A stretch of DNA of 64,000 nt from Phyllobacterium myrsinacearum (lineage in GTDB: Bacteria; Pseudomonadota; Alphaproteobacteria; Rhizobiales; Rhizobiaceae): the NCBI RefSeq assembly GCF_002980555.1, contig NZ_PVBT01000001.1, forward strand, positions 434,001 through 498,000, in the 5' to 3' direction. How positions within the stretch are numbered: position 1 is the stretch's first letter; each line of letters starts with the position of its first letter. This document shows, piece after piece, positions 42,207 to 50,635 of this stretch. The translations under genes were made by a program, and so were the position numbers. Below the pieces are notes generated by a model. It was not told where the DNA came from. It saw nothing but the letters and a program-made list of their open reading frames with translations, and ran no database searches.

Positions 42207-42791
42207 TTACTTCTTCTTCCGGAATGAATCCAGGGATACTACCGACGCCGATGCCTTCTCGCCGGCTTCGTCGCGCGGAGCATCGGCTTTGTCGCCGCCC
42301 GCCTTGGCAGGCTTCTTGGCGGGTTTGGCCGCGGGTTTCGGCTTGGTGCCGGACGTTACGGTCTTCGGCTTTTCGGCGGGCTGTACCGGCGCAATGCTGG
42401 TTACGCCCTGATCATTGTCGCCGACGGTTTCTTCCACCTCAACGTCGAACTCCAGTTCGAAGTTGACGGAGGGATCGTAGAAGCCGCGAATGGCGGAGAA
42501 TGGCACCACGAGGCGTTCGGGCACATCGCCGAAGGACAGGCCGACCTCAAACAGGGTGTCCGTGACCTGCAGGTCCCAGAACTGGTGCTGCAGGACGATG
42601 GTCATCTGCTCGGGATATTTTTCGTGCAGGCGCGTCGAAATGCGCACGCCTGCCGCACCGGTCAGGAACGTGACGAAAAAATGATGGTTGCCAGGAAGAC
42701 CAGCCTTGGCAACTTCGCCAAGGACTTTGCGGATAACGCCGCGCAGCGCTTCCTGGGCCAGTATATCGTAACGGATCATATCTTGTGGCAT
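42207..42791 (-). CDS. sspB: SspB, ClpXP adaptor (alpha-type)
   Basis: Adaptor that carries ssrA-tagged proteins to ClpXP. 194 residues: a compact folded domain (IRYDILAQEALRGVIRKVL, then NHHFFVTFLTGAAGVRIS and VPFSAIRGFYDPSVNFELEF) followed by a flexible Lys/Pro/Ala-rich tail that ends in basic residues and is expected to contact ClpX. The SspB substrate, tmRNA-tagged protein, is encoded by the ssrA locus only about 3 kb away. Confidence 0.93.
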   Translation of the reverse strand: MPQDMIRYDILAQEALRGVIRKVLGEVAKAGLPGNHHFFVTFLTGAAGVRISTRLHEKYPEQMTIVLQHQFWDLQVTDTLFEVGLSFGDVPERLVVPFSAIRGFYDPSVNFELEFDVEVEETVGDNDQGVTSIAPVQPAEKPKTVTSGTKPKPAAKPAKKPAKAGGDKADAPRDEAGEKASASVVSLDSFRKKK

Positions 42792-42906
42792 GCACTCTTA
42801 TCCCATGGATTCGCCCCTCTCTGTCAAGCAGAGATGACAAACGCGTTTGAGCCATTATGGCGCATGGATAAAGGAATTGCGACTGGTTGTAAGCTCCATG
42901 CTTAAA

Positions 42907-43629
42907 TTAAGCTTGCCCTGTCCGCCGGGGATCGCTGTCCGCACGCATTGGCAGGCGGGTTGCCGGATTGGCTGCGGGAGCGGAATAGGCCCTCAGGAAG
43001 GTATGCACGGCGTTGCGTGCGGCATTGTCGAGCTGTTCCGCGGTCGGCGATTCGCCGAAGAGCATCAGCATCTGCAGATCGGCATTGACCAGGGCCAGGA
43101 ACTGCCGCGCCGCCAGGTCGAAATCGTCCATCTGCAGGGCGCCGCCATGGGAGAGGCGGGCAAAGAGCGCAGCGAGGGCGGTTCCGATCCTGCCGGGGCC
43201 GTGTTTGCGCCAGCCCTCGAACAGCTGCGGATAGCGCTCGCCCTCGGACTGAACCAGTTTGCGCAGGATTTTTCCGTCCTGATTGCACAGGCAGTTCTTG
43301 GTGAGCCGCACCGCAAAAGCGGTCAGATCGTCTTCCAGATTGCCGGGCGTGCCGGGAAATGTCGCCAATATCGAGAAGAGGCTGGCATTGGTGCGGTTCA
43401 TCACATCTTCGACCACGGCGGTGAAGAGTGTTTCCTTTTCCCGGTAGTGGTTGTATATAGTCTGGCGCGAAACGCCTGCTTCCACAGCGATTTCGTCAAT
43501 ACTCGCTCCGGCAAAGCCTTCCCGGCAAAATACCTCGGCCGCTGCATCCAATATCGATAGCCGTTTTGAACATTGACCGCGCTGGGTATGACCGGTCGCC
43601 TTGGGCGCTGCTTCTTTTGGATTTGTCAT
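42907..43629 (-). CDS. TetR/AcrR-family repressor
   Basis: 240 residues. TetR helix-turn-helix: RLSILDAAAEVFCREGFAG, IDEIAVEAGVSRQTIYNHYREKETLF. The C-terminal ligand domain is of the TetR_C type used with AcrR-like regulators. It is divergent from a Bcr/CflA drug pump; two adjacent operator-like dyads lie between them, so it likely represses both itself and the pump. Confidence 0.92.
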   Translation of the reverse strand: MTNPKEAAPKATGHTQRGQCSKRLSILDAAAEVFCREGFAGASIDEIAVEAGVSRQTIYNHYREKETLFTAVVEDVMNRTNASLFSILATFPGTPGNLEDDLTAFAVRLTKNCLCNQDGKILRKLVQSEGERYPQLFEGWRKHGPGRIGTALAALFARLSHGGALQMDDFDLAARQFLALVNADLQMLMLFGESPTAEQLDNAARNAVHTFLRAYSAPAANPATRLPMRADSDPRRTGQA

Positions 43630-43656
43630 GAACCAAAGATAATGCGCATTGACGTT

Positions 43657-43692
43657 TTAGACAATAGTGTCTAATTTGACAGTTGTGTCTAA
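43657..43692. promoter_or_regulatory. Two tandem TetR-type operators
   Basis: TTAGACA-N4-TGTCTAA at 43657-43674 (perfect dyad) and TTTGACA-N4-TGTCTAA at 43675-43692 (one mismatch) abut with an exact 18-base period, 27 bases upstream of the repressor start. Two turns of spacing would let two dimers bind side by side. Confidence 0.8.
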
Positions 43693-43832
43693 AAACATTG
43701 ACACACTGTTTTGTGATGGAGAGAGCGTCCTCCCAAGCCGCGCCGCTCCATCGCAGGTGAAAAATTCTGAACCTCTCCTGAGAGCAATGCGGCGCAGAAG
43801 CCGATGAGCTTCGCGCTGCCGTTTTCTGAAAG

Positions 43833-45050
43833 ATGAACACCATGACGACCTCTTTCTTTCGTACGGCCCTCATTCTTGGTCTCCTGTCGGCCATCGGACC
43901 ATTTGCGATCGACATGTATCTCCCGGCGCTGCCATCCATCGGCAAGGATCTCAGCGCTGAAAACAATGTCGTGCAGATGAGCCTTCTGGCCTTCTTCATT
44001 TCGTTCGCGATCTTCCAGCTGATCTACGGACCGCTTTCCGACATGTGGGGCCGCAAGGCACCGCTTTATATGGGCATCGGCCTGTTTGCCCTGGCCAGCG
44101 TCGGCTGCGCGCTGTCCAATGACATCGAAACGCTGATCGCCTTCCGCTTCCTGCAGGGCATCGGCGGTGCCGCAGGCATGGTCATTCCGCGTGCCATCGT
44201 TCGCGACATGCACACGGGTGTCCAGGCTGCGCGGCTGATGTCGCTGCTGATGCTGGTCTTCAGCATTTCGCCGATCCTGGCGCCGCTCACCGGCAGTGCC
44301 GTCATCAGCTTCTACGGCTGGCGCGGCGTGTTCTGGGCGGTGACGATTGCCGCCTTCATCGGCCTGATCCTGCTGTCGACGCAGCTGAAGGAAACCCGGC
44401 CCAAAGCCGCGCGCGTGGAAAGCAGCCTTGGCAGTGCCATGGCGGCCTACCGCCTGCTGCTGAGCGATCGCAATTTTCTGACGCTGACTTTCATCGGCGG
44501 GCTGGGCATTTCGAGCTTCCTCGTTTACCTCGCCAACTCGCCCTTCGTGCTGATCGACCACTACGGCCTGACGCCGACACAGTACAGCATCGCTTTCTCG
44601 ATCAATGCGGTGTCGTTTTTCACGGTATCGCAGCTGACTGGCTGGCTCGGCGACCGTTTCGGCCTGGTGCGGGTGATGCGCATGGCACTGACGGCCTTCT
44701 CGTTCACCATGGCGGCCATGGTTGTCGTCATGGCGCTGGGCTTTAACCAGCTGCCGGTCTTGGCGACATTCCTGTTCATCGGCTACGGCTTCCTCGGTCT
44801 GGTTATTCCGACGACCGCGGTGCTTGCCCTTGAAGACCATGGCGAGATTGCCGGTACGGCGTCCGCCCTGATGGGAACGTTGCACTTCGTGACGGCAGCC
44901 GTTGCGATGGTAATCGCCGGTCTGTTCTTTGACGGTACGGCCTTGCCGATGGCGGCGGGTATCGGTCTGTGCGCCGTGGCGGCATTCATTCTCACGCAGG
45001 TGACCATCGCGCGCCGCCGCGTTGCCGAAGCGGAAGCCGCCGCGGAGTAA
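43833..45050 (+). CDS. Bcr/CflA-family drug exporter (MFS)
   Basis: 405 residues, twelve membrane spans. Family motifs: PFAIDMYLPALPSIGKDL at the first loop, FFISFAIFQLIYGPLSDMWGRKAPL (MFS motif A), and FLQGIGGAAGMVIPRAIVRD (motif C region). Drug/H+ antiport is the known family role; substrate range unknown. A second ATG at 43842 is an alternative start. Regulated presumably by the divergent TetR protein. Confidence 0.92.
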   Translation: MNTMTTSFFRTALILGLLSAIGPFAIDMYLPALPSIGKDLSAENNVVQMSLLAFFISFAIFQLIYGPLSDMWGRKAPLYMGIGLFALASVGCALSNDIETLIAFRFLQGIGGAAGMVIPRAIVRDMHTGVQAARLMSLLMLVFSISPILAPLTGSAVISFYGWRGVFWAVTIAAFIGLILLSTQLKETRPKAARVESSLGSAMAAYRLLLSDRNFLTLTFIGGLGISSFLVYLANSPFVLIDHYGLTPTQYSIAFSINAVSFFTVSQLTGWLGDRFGLVRVMRMALTAFSFTMAAMVVVMALGFNQLPVLATFLFIGYGFLGLVIPTTAVLALEDHGEIAGTASALMGTLHFVTAAVAMVIAGLFFDGTALPMAAGIGLCAVAAFILTQVTIARRRVAEAEAAAE

Positions 45051-45073
45051 GCGGCCCGCTCAATCCATCAGGC

Positions 45074-45103
45074 GAAGGCCCGGAACCGCAGTTCCGGGCC
45101 TTC
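45074..45103. terminator. Bidirectional terminator between the pump and the AAA gene
   Basis: Perfect 13-base stem GAAGGCCCGGAAC/GTTCCGGGCCTTC with a 4-base loop between two convergent stops. T tract only moderate on either side. Confidence 0.75.
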
Positions 45104-45109
45104 TGCATT

Positions 45110-45658
45110 TCAGGCGCCGAGATTCGCGAGAATGAAATCGGTGCGTTGCGCCACCGTGCCCCTTGGAACTTCGGTGAGCGCATAGCCTGCCTGCGCATAG
45201 GCTTTGGCAAGGGCGTCACAGGTTTGTCCGGCTTCTTCCAGTGTCTGTTTGCGCTGCGCATCCTGTGCAAAAATCTCCGGCCAGGGCGGCAGGATGAACA
45301 CGGTGCGATGATAGCGGTACAGTTCTGCCGCCCGCTTCGCGTGTTCGGGGACGGGAAGCCCGACAAGATCGAGATAGCCGAGGACATCGGGTACGCCTCG
45401 GTCGAAGAAGACCGTGCCTTCCTGCTCCGCAGCGGCGCCGTAGGAGCGCAATTCCCACGACAGCATCAACTCGGCAAACAACCCCCGGTCGCGCCAGGGC
45501 AGGGCGGGTCCCTCAATCGCCTGATAATTCTGGATGATCGCGCGGCCGGCCTCCGGCGCGGTGGCATAACCGCGCTGCTTGAGTGCTGCGATGAGCGTGG
45601 TTTTGCCGGCACCCGGTCCGCCGGTCAGAATCACGTAGCGGTTATTGTTTTCATGCAT
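45110..45658 (-). CDS. AAA-type ATP-binding protein (P-loop kinase-like)
   Basis: 182 residues. Walker A GGPGAGKT at 13-20, a DRG-type Walker B region (GTVFFDRGVPDVLGYLDL), and a C-terminal lid rich in Arg (YRYHRTVFILPPWPEIFAQDAQRKQ). The fold fits AAA_28 / NadR-like small-molecule kinases; substrate unknown. It ends tail-to-tail with the pump gene at a bidirectional terminator. Confidence 0.82.
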   Translation of the reverse strand: MHENNNRYVILTGGPGAGKTTLIAALKQRGYATAPEAGRAIIQNYQAIEGPALPWRDRGLFAELMLSWELRSYGAAAEQEGTVFFDRGVPDVLGYLDLVGLPVPEHAKRAAELYRYHRTVFILPPWPEIFAQDAQRKQTLEEAGQTCDALAKAYAQAGYALTEVPRGTVAQRTDFILANLGA

Positions 45659-45760
45659 GAAGGGAACTCCTGATGACGCGGTGCGGCGCTGCCGCGCGGC
45701 GCAGCGGTTGAGGAAAGCGTGCGCAAAGCCTGAAGATGGCTTGCAGCGTGGTGGATTTTC

Positions 45761-45801
45761 AAAAGGGGGAAAAGTGGAGGTTTCTGTTGCCAGGTACCTC
45801 C
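45761..45801 (-). terminator. Terminator of ssrA
   Basis: On the minus strand GGAGGT (45801-45796) can pair with ACCTCC (45781-45776), followed by CTTTTCCCCCTTTT. It lies just beyond the coding piece of the tmRNA. Confidence 0.55.
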
Positions 45802-46045
45802 GAACCCCGCCTAGAAGTGCGAACCCCTAGGACTTAATTTGAAGCGATCACACCGCAATTAAGCAGCGAGACGTGCTTCCGCATAGTTGTCGTTTGCAAC
45901 TACTGAGTTAGCCCGATAACGGTGGTACTATGCCGGGCAAAAGAGCGATTTTTACACCCTTGTCGATCCTATTTCGCCCCCGCCACAATGCAGTCCTGCA
46001 ACTGCACTCTGGTGGAGGCGCCGGGTACCGCCCCCGGGTCCAATA
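45801..46045 (-). ncRNA. ssrA: tmRNA, circularly permuted two-piece form (boundaries approximate)
   Basis: Rescues stalled ribosomes and adds a degradation tag. On the minus strand the acceptor piece comes first and ends CGCCTCCACCA at 46020-46010; a spacer with an imperfect hairpin follows; the coding piece then starts GGGGGCG (45981-45975), whose seven bases pair with CGCCTCC of the acceptor piece, one G-U pair, rebuilding the tRNA-like acceptor stem. The tag frame runs 45897-45859 and reads ANDNYAEARLAA plus TAA, the alphaproteobacterial tag. A TACAAT -10-like box at 46056-46051 gives a start near 46044. With the terminator below it this explains most of the 45659-46275 gap. Confidence 0.93.
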
Positions 46046-46275
46046 GGCTTATTGTATCGTCCGTTTATCACCATAGCTGGCCGAAACCAGCAAGACCTAT
46101 ATAAGTGGTGTCGCGACGAAATGAAAGAGCGGCATTGACAGGTTCCTGCAGCTGAGGAATGTTTCCTGTGTCTAATGAGTCATCGCCTTATGCAGCTGCC
46201 GGTTGTGCGATGTCTTTTGTGTCAGGGAGGGTCTCGGTGCCTGAGCATCGAGCCTTACAATCAGGGGATTTTTCC

Positions 46276-46587
46276 ATGAGTGACTATCTAGCAGATGTAC
46301 GTCATTACGATGCGGGTGCGGACGAGGCGATTGTCGCCAAAATCGTCAAACATCTCGGAATTGCCCTGCGCAACAGGGATTCTTCGCTGGTTTCCTGCTC
46401 GGATCCGGAAGAATTGGCCCGCGTTCGTACCAGTTGGGTTGGCAAGAAGCTCGGCGTCACCGATGCCGCCAAGGCGGATGCAGCCATTCACGCCGTCTGC
46501 GAAAAGATGAAAGATCACCGTTCCAAGGGCCGGGTTACCTTCTATTATCTGACGGCAAAAGAACTCGGACTGCTCGGCAGCCTCTGA
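46276..46587 (+). CDS. DUF2853 family protein
   Basis: 103 residues from ATG 46276 (MSDYLADVRHYD); AGGGGA lies about 8 bases upstream. The frame is open further back to 46159, but that part overlaps no conserved sequence. DUF2853 features: NRDSSLVSCSDPEELARVRTSW and a C-terminal helix ending YYLTAKELGLLGSL. Small cytoplasmic protein of unknown function. It has its own terminator. Confidence 0.88.
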   Translation: MSDYLADVRHYDAGADEAIVAKIVKHLGIALRNRDSSLVSCSDPEELARVRTSWVGKKLGVTDAAKADAAIHAVCEKMKDHRSKGRVTFYYLTAKELGLLGSL

Positions 46588-46607
46588 GCGTTTTATGCGT
46601 TGAGCAC

Positions 46608-46635
46608 AATCCCCGGTGATTCGCCGGGGATTTTG
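46608..46635 (+). terminator. Terminator after DUF2853
   Basis: AATCCCCGG (46608-46616) pairs perfectly with CCGGGGATT (46624-46632) over a 7-base loop and is followed by TTTG. Confidence 0.7.
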
Positions 46636-46702
46636 CCATCTGTGCTTGTGGATCACACAGAAGTTTTACTGCTTCGTGAAACGAATCTGCTAAAGAGAAG
46701 CC

Positions 46703-47497
46703 ATGCGCGCTTATCTTGATCTTCTTCAGCATGTGCTTGATACCGGCGTCGACCGCGGCGACCGTACCGGGACAGGCACACGTTCCGTTTTCGGCTATCA
46801 GATGCGATTCGATCTGTCGGCGGGTTTTCCTGTCCTGACGACCAAGAAACTGCATCTCAAATCCATCATCCACGAGCTGCTGTGGTTCCTGAAGGGCGAA
46901 ACCAACATCGCCTATCTGAAGGAAAACGGCGTGACGATCTGGGATGAATGGGCCGACGAAAACGGCGATCTCGGGCCGGTCTATGGCTATCAGTGGCGCT
47001 CCTGGCCCGCGCCCGATGGCCGGCATATCGACCAGATCGCGAATCTTGTCAGTGCGATAAAGCAAAATCCTTACTCGCGGCGCTTGATCGTTTCCGCATG
47101 GAATCCGGCGCTCGTCGATGAAATGGCGCTGCCGCCCTGTCACTGCCTGTTCCAGTTCTATGTGGCCGACGGAAAACTTTCCTGCCAGCTCTACCAGCGC
47201 TCCGCCGATATTTTTCTCGGCGTACCTTTCAATATCGCGTCCTATGCGCTGCTGACCCTCATGGTGGCGCAGGTCACCGGGCTGCAGCCGGGTGATTTCG
47301 TCCATACGCTGGGCGATGCGCATCTCTATGCCAACCATTTCGAGCAGGCGCGGCTGCAATTGAGCCGCACACCGGGTCCTTTGCCGGTCATGCGCCTTAA
47401 TCCCGACGTGAAAGACCTCTTTGCTTTCACATTCGATGATTTCAATCTTGAGAACTACGTGGCCGGCGCGAGCATCAAGGCGCCGATCGCCGTCTAG
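46703..47497 (+). CDS. thyA: ThyA, thymidylate synthase
   Basis: Makes dTMP from dUMP using methylene-tetrahydrofolate, giving dihydrofolate. 264 residues, exactly the E. coli length. Catalytic Cys146 lies in [13 protein letters not shown]; folate/dUMP residues [11 protein letters not shown] and [20 protein letters not shown] are intact. Followed after 79 bases by folA, which regenerates its cofactor. Confidence 0.98.
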   Translation: MRAYLDLLQHVLDTGVDRGDRTGTGTRSVFGYQMRFDLSAGFPVLTTKKLHLKSIIHELLWFLKGETNIAYLKENGVTIWDEWADENGDLGPVYGYQWRSWPAPDGRHIDQIANLVSAIKQNPYSRRLIVSAWNPALVDEMALPPCHCLFQFYVADGKLSCQLYQRSADIFLGVPFNIASYALLTLMVAQVTGLQPGDFVHTLGDAHLYANHFEQARLQLSRTPGPLPVMRLNPDVKDLFAFTFDDFNLENYVAGASIKAPIAV

Positions 47498-47576
47498 GAT
47501 CGGGAGCCGTTGGTCTGGTCTGATTGCTCGTGACTTGTGGTTTACGCTGTCTGCTTTCCCGGAAGGAATGGGTCCA

Positions 47577-48077
47577 ATGATCAGTTTTGTTGTTGCCGTC
47601 GCACAGAACGGGGTTATCGGCCGTGACAACGGCCTGCCGTGGCGCCTGTCTTCCGACCTCAAGCGGTTCAAGGCCGTCACCATGGGCAAGCCCATCATCA
47701 TGGGGCGCAAGACCTGGGATACGCTCGGCAAGCCGCTGCCGGGACGCACCAATATTGTCATCACCCGCGATCCCGCCTTTGCCGTGGACGGCGTCATTGC
47801 CGTGCGGTCGGTGGATGAGGCGCTGATGATTGCCGGCAGCCATGCGGCGGCGGACAAGGTGGATGAAATCTGCATTATTGGCGGCGGCGAGATTTACCGC
47901 CAGCTTCTGGACCGGGCGGACCGGCTCCATGTCACCTGGGTTCTGGCCAATATCGAGGGCGACGCGTCTTTTCCGCCCATCGATCCGAAGAACTGGAACG
48001 AAGTGTTCCAGGAGGAATTCCCGGCGGGTGAAAAAGACAATTATCCGACCCGATACACGATTTACGAGCGGCGCTAG
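47577..48077 (+). CDS. folA: FolA, dihydrofolate reductase
   Basis: Reduces dihydrofolate to tetrahydrofolate with NADPH. 166 residues from ATG 47577, chosen because GGAAGG at 47561-47566 is well spaced from it and too close to the ATG at 47568. Motifs: VVAVAQNGVIGRDNGLPWRLSSDLKRFK, MGRKTWDTLG and IIGGGEIYRQLL. Operon with thyA. Confidence 0.97.
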   Translation: MISFVVAVAQNGVIGRDNGLPWRLSSDLKRFKAVTMGKPIIMGRKTWDTLGKPLPGRTNIVITRDPAFAVDGVIAVRSVDEALMIAGSHAAADKVDEICIIGGGEIYRQLLDRADRLHVTWVLANIEGDASFPPIDPKNWNEVFQEEFPAGEKDNYPTRYTIYERR

Positions 48078-48079
48078 AA

Positions 48080-48099
48080 ATTGCCGGTTATCCGGCAAT
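48080..48099 (+). terminator. Hairpin after folA
   Basis: ATTGCCGG (48080-48087) and CCGGCAAT (48092-48099) form a perfect 8-base stem with loop TTAT, overlapping the last stop by two bases. No T tract. Confidence 0.45.
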
Positions 48100-48175
48100 C
48101 GATATGAAAATTTCGTGATAAGCGGGCATAATCGTTCGACTTTTTACCAAATTCGCATGAAAAACCGCGCTGCGC

Positions 48176-48205
48176 GTTGAAAGCGCGCCTTGCGATCCCT
48201 ATAAA
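48176..48205 (+). promoter_or_regulatory. Heat-shock-like promoter of hflKC
   Basis: TTGAAA (48177-48182), 17 bases, TATAAA (48200-48205). Read for sigma-32 it is GTTG-N18-CCTATAA, close to the alphaproteobacterial heat-shock form CTTG-N18-CYTATNT as I recall it. Position and the downstream proteolysis genes fit RpoH control. Confidence 0.5.
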
Positions 48206-48271
48206 CGGGATATCGGGTCAGCGGGACGTTGCCATGGGGTGGCGAATCTCGTTCCAAAACATGAGGTAGGA

Positions 48272-49378
48272 ATGCCCTGGAGTAATCAGAACGGTGGCGG
48301 CGGCCCTTGGGGTGGCGGCGGTAACAACAATGGCGGCGGCGGTGGTCCATGGGGCCAGAAGCCGCAAGGCGGAGGGCCCGGCGGCAATCCGCCCGACCTT
48401 GAAGACATCATCCGCCGCGGCCAGGACCGTCTGCGCCAGGCTTTGCCCGGCGGCACCGGCAGCAGCTCGACCATCTTCGGATTGGCGGCGCTTGCGCTGG
48501 TTGCCTTCTGGCTGTTCCAGTCGATCTATACGGTCCAGCCGGACGAACGCGCTGTCGAGCTGCGCTTCGGCAAGCCGAAGGCGGATATTTCCGAACCGGG
48601 CCTGCATTTCCATCTCTGGCCCATCGAGACCTATGAAAAGGTCCAGATCGTCGAGAAGCAGAAGAACATCGGCGGGCAGGGCGTATCGGGCGCCAAGGAA
48701 GGCCTGATGCTGACCGGCGATCAGAACATCGTCAACGTTCAGTTCTCCATTCTTTACCGCGTTTCTGACCCGGTTGCTTATCTCTTCCACGTGCAGAGCC
48801 CGGAAAACATGGTCCAGCAGGTTTCCGAGAGCGCCATGCGTGAAATCGTTGGCCGCAGCCCGGCACAGGATATTTTCCGCGACAATCGTGCTGGTATCGC
48901 CAATGACGTGCGCGGCATCATCCAGAAGACACTGGATGACTACGGCGCCGGCGTTCAGGTCAATGCCGTCTCCATCGAGGATGCGTCGCCGCCGCGCGAA
49001 GTGGCCGATGCTTTCGATGAAGTGCAGCGTGCGGAGCAGGACGAAGACCGCTTCGTCGAAGAGTCGAACCAGTATTCCAACCAGAAACTCGGTCAGGCCC
49101 GCGGTGAAGGCGCGCAGATTCGCGAAGATGCGGCCGCCTACAAGAACCGCATCGTGCAGGAAGCACAGGGTGAGGCCCAGCGTTTCACATCGGTCTATGA
49201 CCAGTATGTGAAGGCGCCGGAAGTGACCCGTAAGCGTCTTTTCCTCGAAACGATGGAACGTGTGCTGAAGGACTCGAACAAGGTGATTGTCGACCAGAAG
49301 AACGGTCAGGGGGTCGTGCCCTATCTGCCCCTGTCTGAGATCACAAAACAGCAGCGCCCGACTGAGGGGACAAAGTAA
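48272..49378 (+). CDS. hflK: HflK, SPFH-domain modulator of FtsH
   Basis: Bitopic inner-membrane protein that with HflC cages FtsH and tunes its protease activity. ATG 48272 after GAGGTAGGA gives 368 residues; the GTG at 48239 is unlikely. A Gly/Trp/Asn-rich cytoplasmic N-terminus (MPWSNQNGGGGPWGGGG) precedes one span near residues 70-90 (IFGLAALALVAFWLFQSIY), then an SPFH/band-7 domain beginning VQPDERAVELRFGK and a helical part. The stop overlaps the hflC start (TAATG). Confidence 0.96.
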   Translation: MPWSNQNGGGGPWGGGGNNNGGGGGPWGQKPQGGGPGGNPPDLEDIIRRGQDRLRQALPGGTGSSSTIFGLAALALVAFWLFQSIYTVQPDERAVELRFGKPKADISEPGLHFHLWPIETYEKVQIVEKQKNIGGQGVSGAKEGLMLTGDQNIVNVQFSILYRVSDPVAYLFHVQSPENMVQQVSESAMREIVGRSPAQDIFRDNRAGIANDVRGIIQKTLDDYGAGVQVNAVSIEDASPPREVADAFDEVQRAEQDEDRFVEESNQYSNQKLGQARGEGAQIREDAAAYKNRIVQEAQGEAQRFTSVYDQYVKAPEVTRKRLFLETMERVLKDSNKVIVDQKNGQGVVPYLPLSEITKQQRPTEGTK

Positions 49379-50304
49379 TGAGCCAGAACCGTCTCCCTCT
49401 GATTGCGGGTCTCATCGCATTCGTCGCCCTTTTGGTTTATTCCTCGGTTTTCGTCGTCAACGAACGCCAGCAGGCCATTGTCCTGCGCTTTGGCCAGATC
49501 GTCGATGTGAAGACCCAGCCCGGCATTTATTTCAAGCTGCCGTTCGGCTTTCTTGAAGCCGACAACGTCCAGATGATCGAAGATCGCCTGCTGAGCTTTG
49601 AACTCGACAATATCCGTGTTCAGGTTTCGGGCGGTAAATTCTACGAAGTGGATGCCTTCCTGGTCTACCGGATCACCGATCCGCGCAAGTTCCGCCAGAC
49701 GGTGTCGGGCGACGTGGAATTTGCACAGGCCCGTTTGCGCACGCGTCTCGATGCATCCTTGCGTAGCGTTTACGGTCTGCGTGGATTTGAAGCCGCCCTA
49801 TCCGACGAGCGCGCCGGCATGATGCGTGAAGTGCGCGAACAGCTGCGCCCGGACGCGGAATCGCTGGGTCTCGAAATTGCGGACGTGCGCGTTCGCCGGA
49901 CCGACCTAACCCAGGAAGTGTCGCAGCAGACTTTTGAGCGCATGAAGGCCGAGCGTCTTGCCCAGGCTGAATTCCTGCGCGCCCGCGGCCGTGAAGCTGC
50001 CCAGCGCATCAAGGCGATCGCCGATCGCCAGGTGGTCGAGATCATTGCGGAAGCCCGCAAGGAATCGGAAATCGCCCGCGGTGAGGGCGAAGGCGAGCGC
50101 AGCCGGATTTTTGCCGATGCGTTCTCCAAGGATCCGGATTTCTTCGCATTCTACCGGTCCATGGCCGCCTATGGCACGGCCCTCGACAATGCCGGAACAA
50201 CGATGGTGCTTTCGCCCAATTCCGAGTTCTTCCGGTATTTCCAGGATGCCAATGGCGGTGCCGCTCCGGCGGCGCCGGCCGCCGCAAAACCTGCCCCGCA
50301 ATAG
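49378..50304 (+). CDS. hflC: HflC, SPFH-domain modulator of FtsH
   Basis: 308 residues. N-terminal span (LPLIAGLIAFVALLVYSSVF), then the band-7 domain (VNERQQAIVLRFGQIVDVKT, PGIYFKLPFGFLEA) and a coiled-coil part with AEFLRARGREAAQRIKAIAD. An Ala/Pro tail ends the protein. Partner of HflK; translational coupling through the overlapping TAATG. Confidence 0.96.
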   Translation: MSQNRLPLIAGLIAFVALLVYSSVFVVNERQQAIVLRFGQIVDVKTQPGIYFKLPFGFLEADNVQMIEDRLLSFELDNIRVQVSGGKFYEVDAFLVYRITDPRKFRQTVSGDVEFAQARLRTRLDASLRSVYGLRGFEAALSDERAGMMREVREQLRPDAESLGLEIADVRVRRTDLTQEVSQQTFERMKAERLAQAEFLRARGREAAQRIKAIADRQVVEIIAEARKESEIARGEGEGERSRIFADAFSKDPDFFAFYRSMAAYGTALDNAGTTMVLSPNSEFFRYFQDANGGAAPAAPAAAKPAPQ

Positions 50305-50316
50305 GGGCAGGCCGGG

Positions 50317-50502
50317 ATGATCGACTTTCTGGATGCCGTAGGGCTGTTCCTCGTCTTCGAGGGGCTGCTCTACGGCTGTTTCCCGCTGATCGCCAAACGC
50401 GTCGCGCGGGATGTCAGCGGACAGCCGGATGGCTTCCTGCGCATGGCCGGTGTCGCATCGGTTGCAATCGGCGTGGGTGTCGTCTGGCTCGCCCGGGGGT
50501 AA
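50317..50502 (+). CDS. DUF2065 small membrane protein
   Basis: 61 residues with two hydrophobic spans (VGLFLVFEGLLYGCFPLIA and ASVAIGVGVVWLA) separated by a basic loop. The DUF2065 family is often found next to hflC (recalled); function unknown. Twelve bases after hflC on the same strand, so part of the hflKC operon. Confidence 0.88.
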   Translation: MIDFLDAVGLFLVFEGLLYGCFPLIAKRVARDVSGQPDGFLRMAGVASVAIGVGVVWLARG

Positions 50503-50525
50503 TGGCGGGCCCCGCCATTACCAAA

Positions 50526-50556
50526 CTTGATCAGACGTGCAGCCGATGGCCATATT
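50526..50556 (+). promoter_or_regulatory. Possible heat-shock promoter of degP
   Basis: CTTGATC at 50526-50532 and CCATATT at 50550-50556 resemble sigma-32 elements, but the 20-base distance from CTTG to CCATATT is longer than usual. Low confidence. Confidence 0.25.
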
Positions 50557-50635
50557 TTCGTCTACTCTCGCGGCTCTGTTGTAATTCAATGCCATTTATT
50601 TTTTAATCCGAGTACACTGACAAAGGCCCGAACGC

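Noticed and set aside
45659-46275. Small protein frames within the gap before DUF2853
   Set aside because: The gap is explained by the tmRNA locus on the minus strand; the frames have no ribosome sites or conserved sequence.
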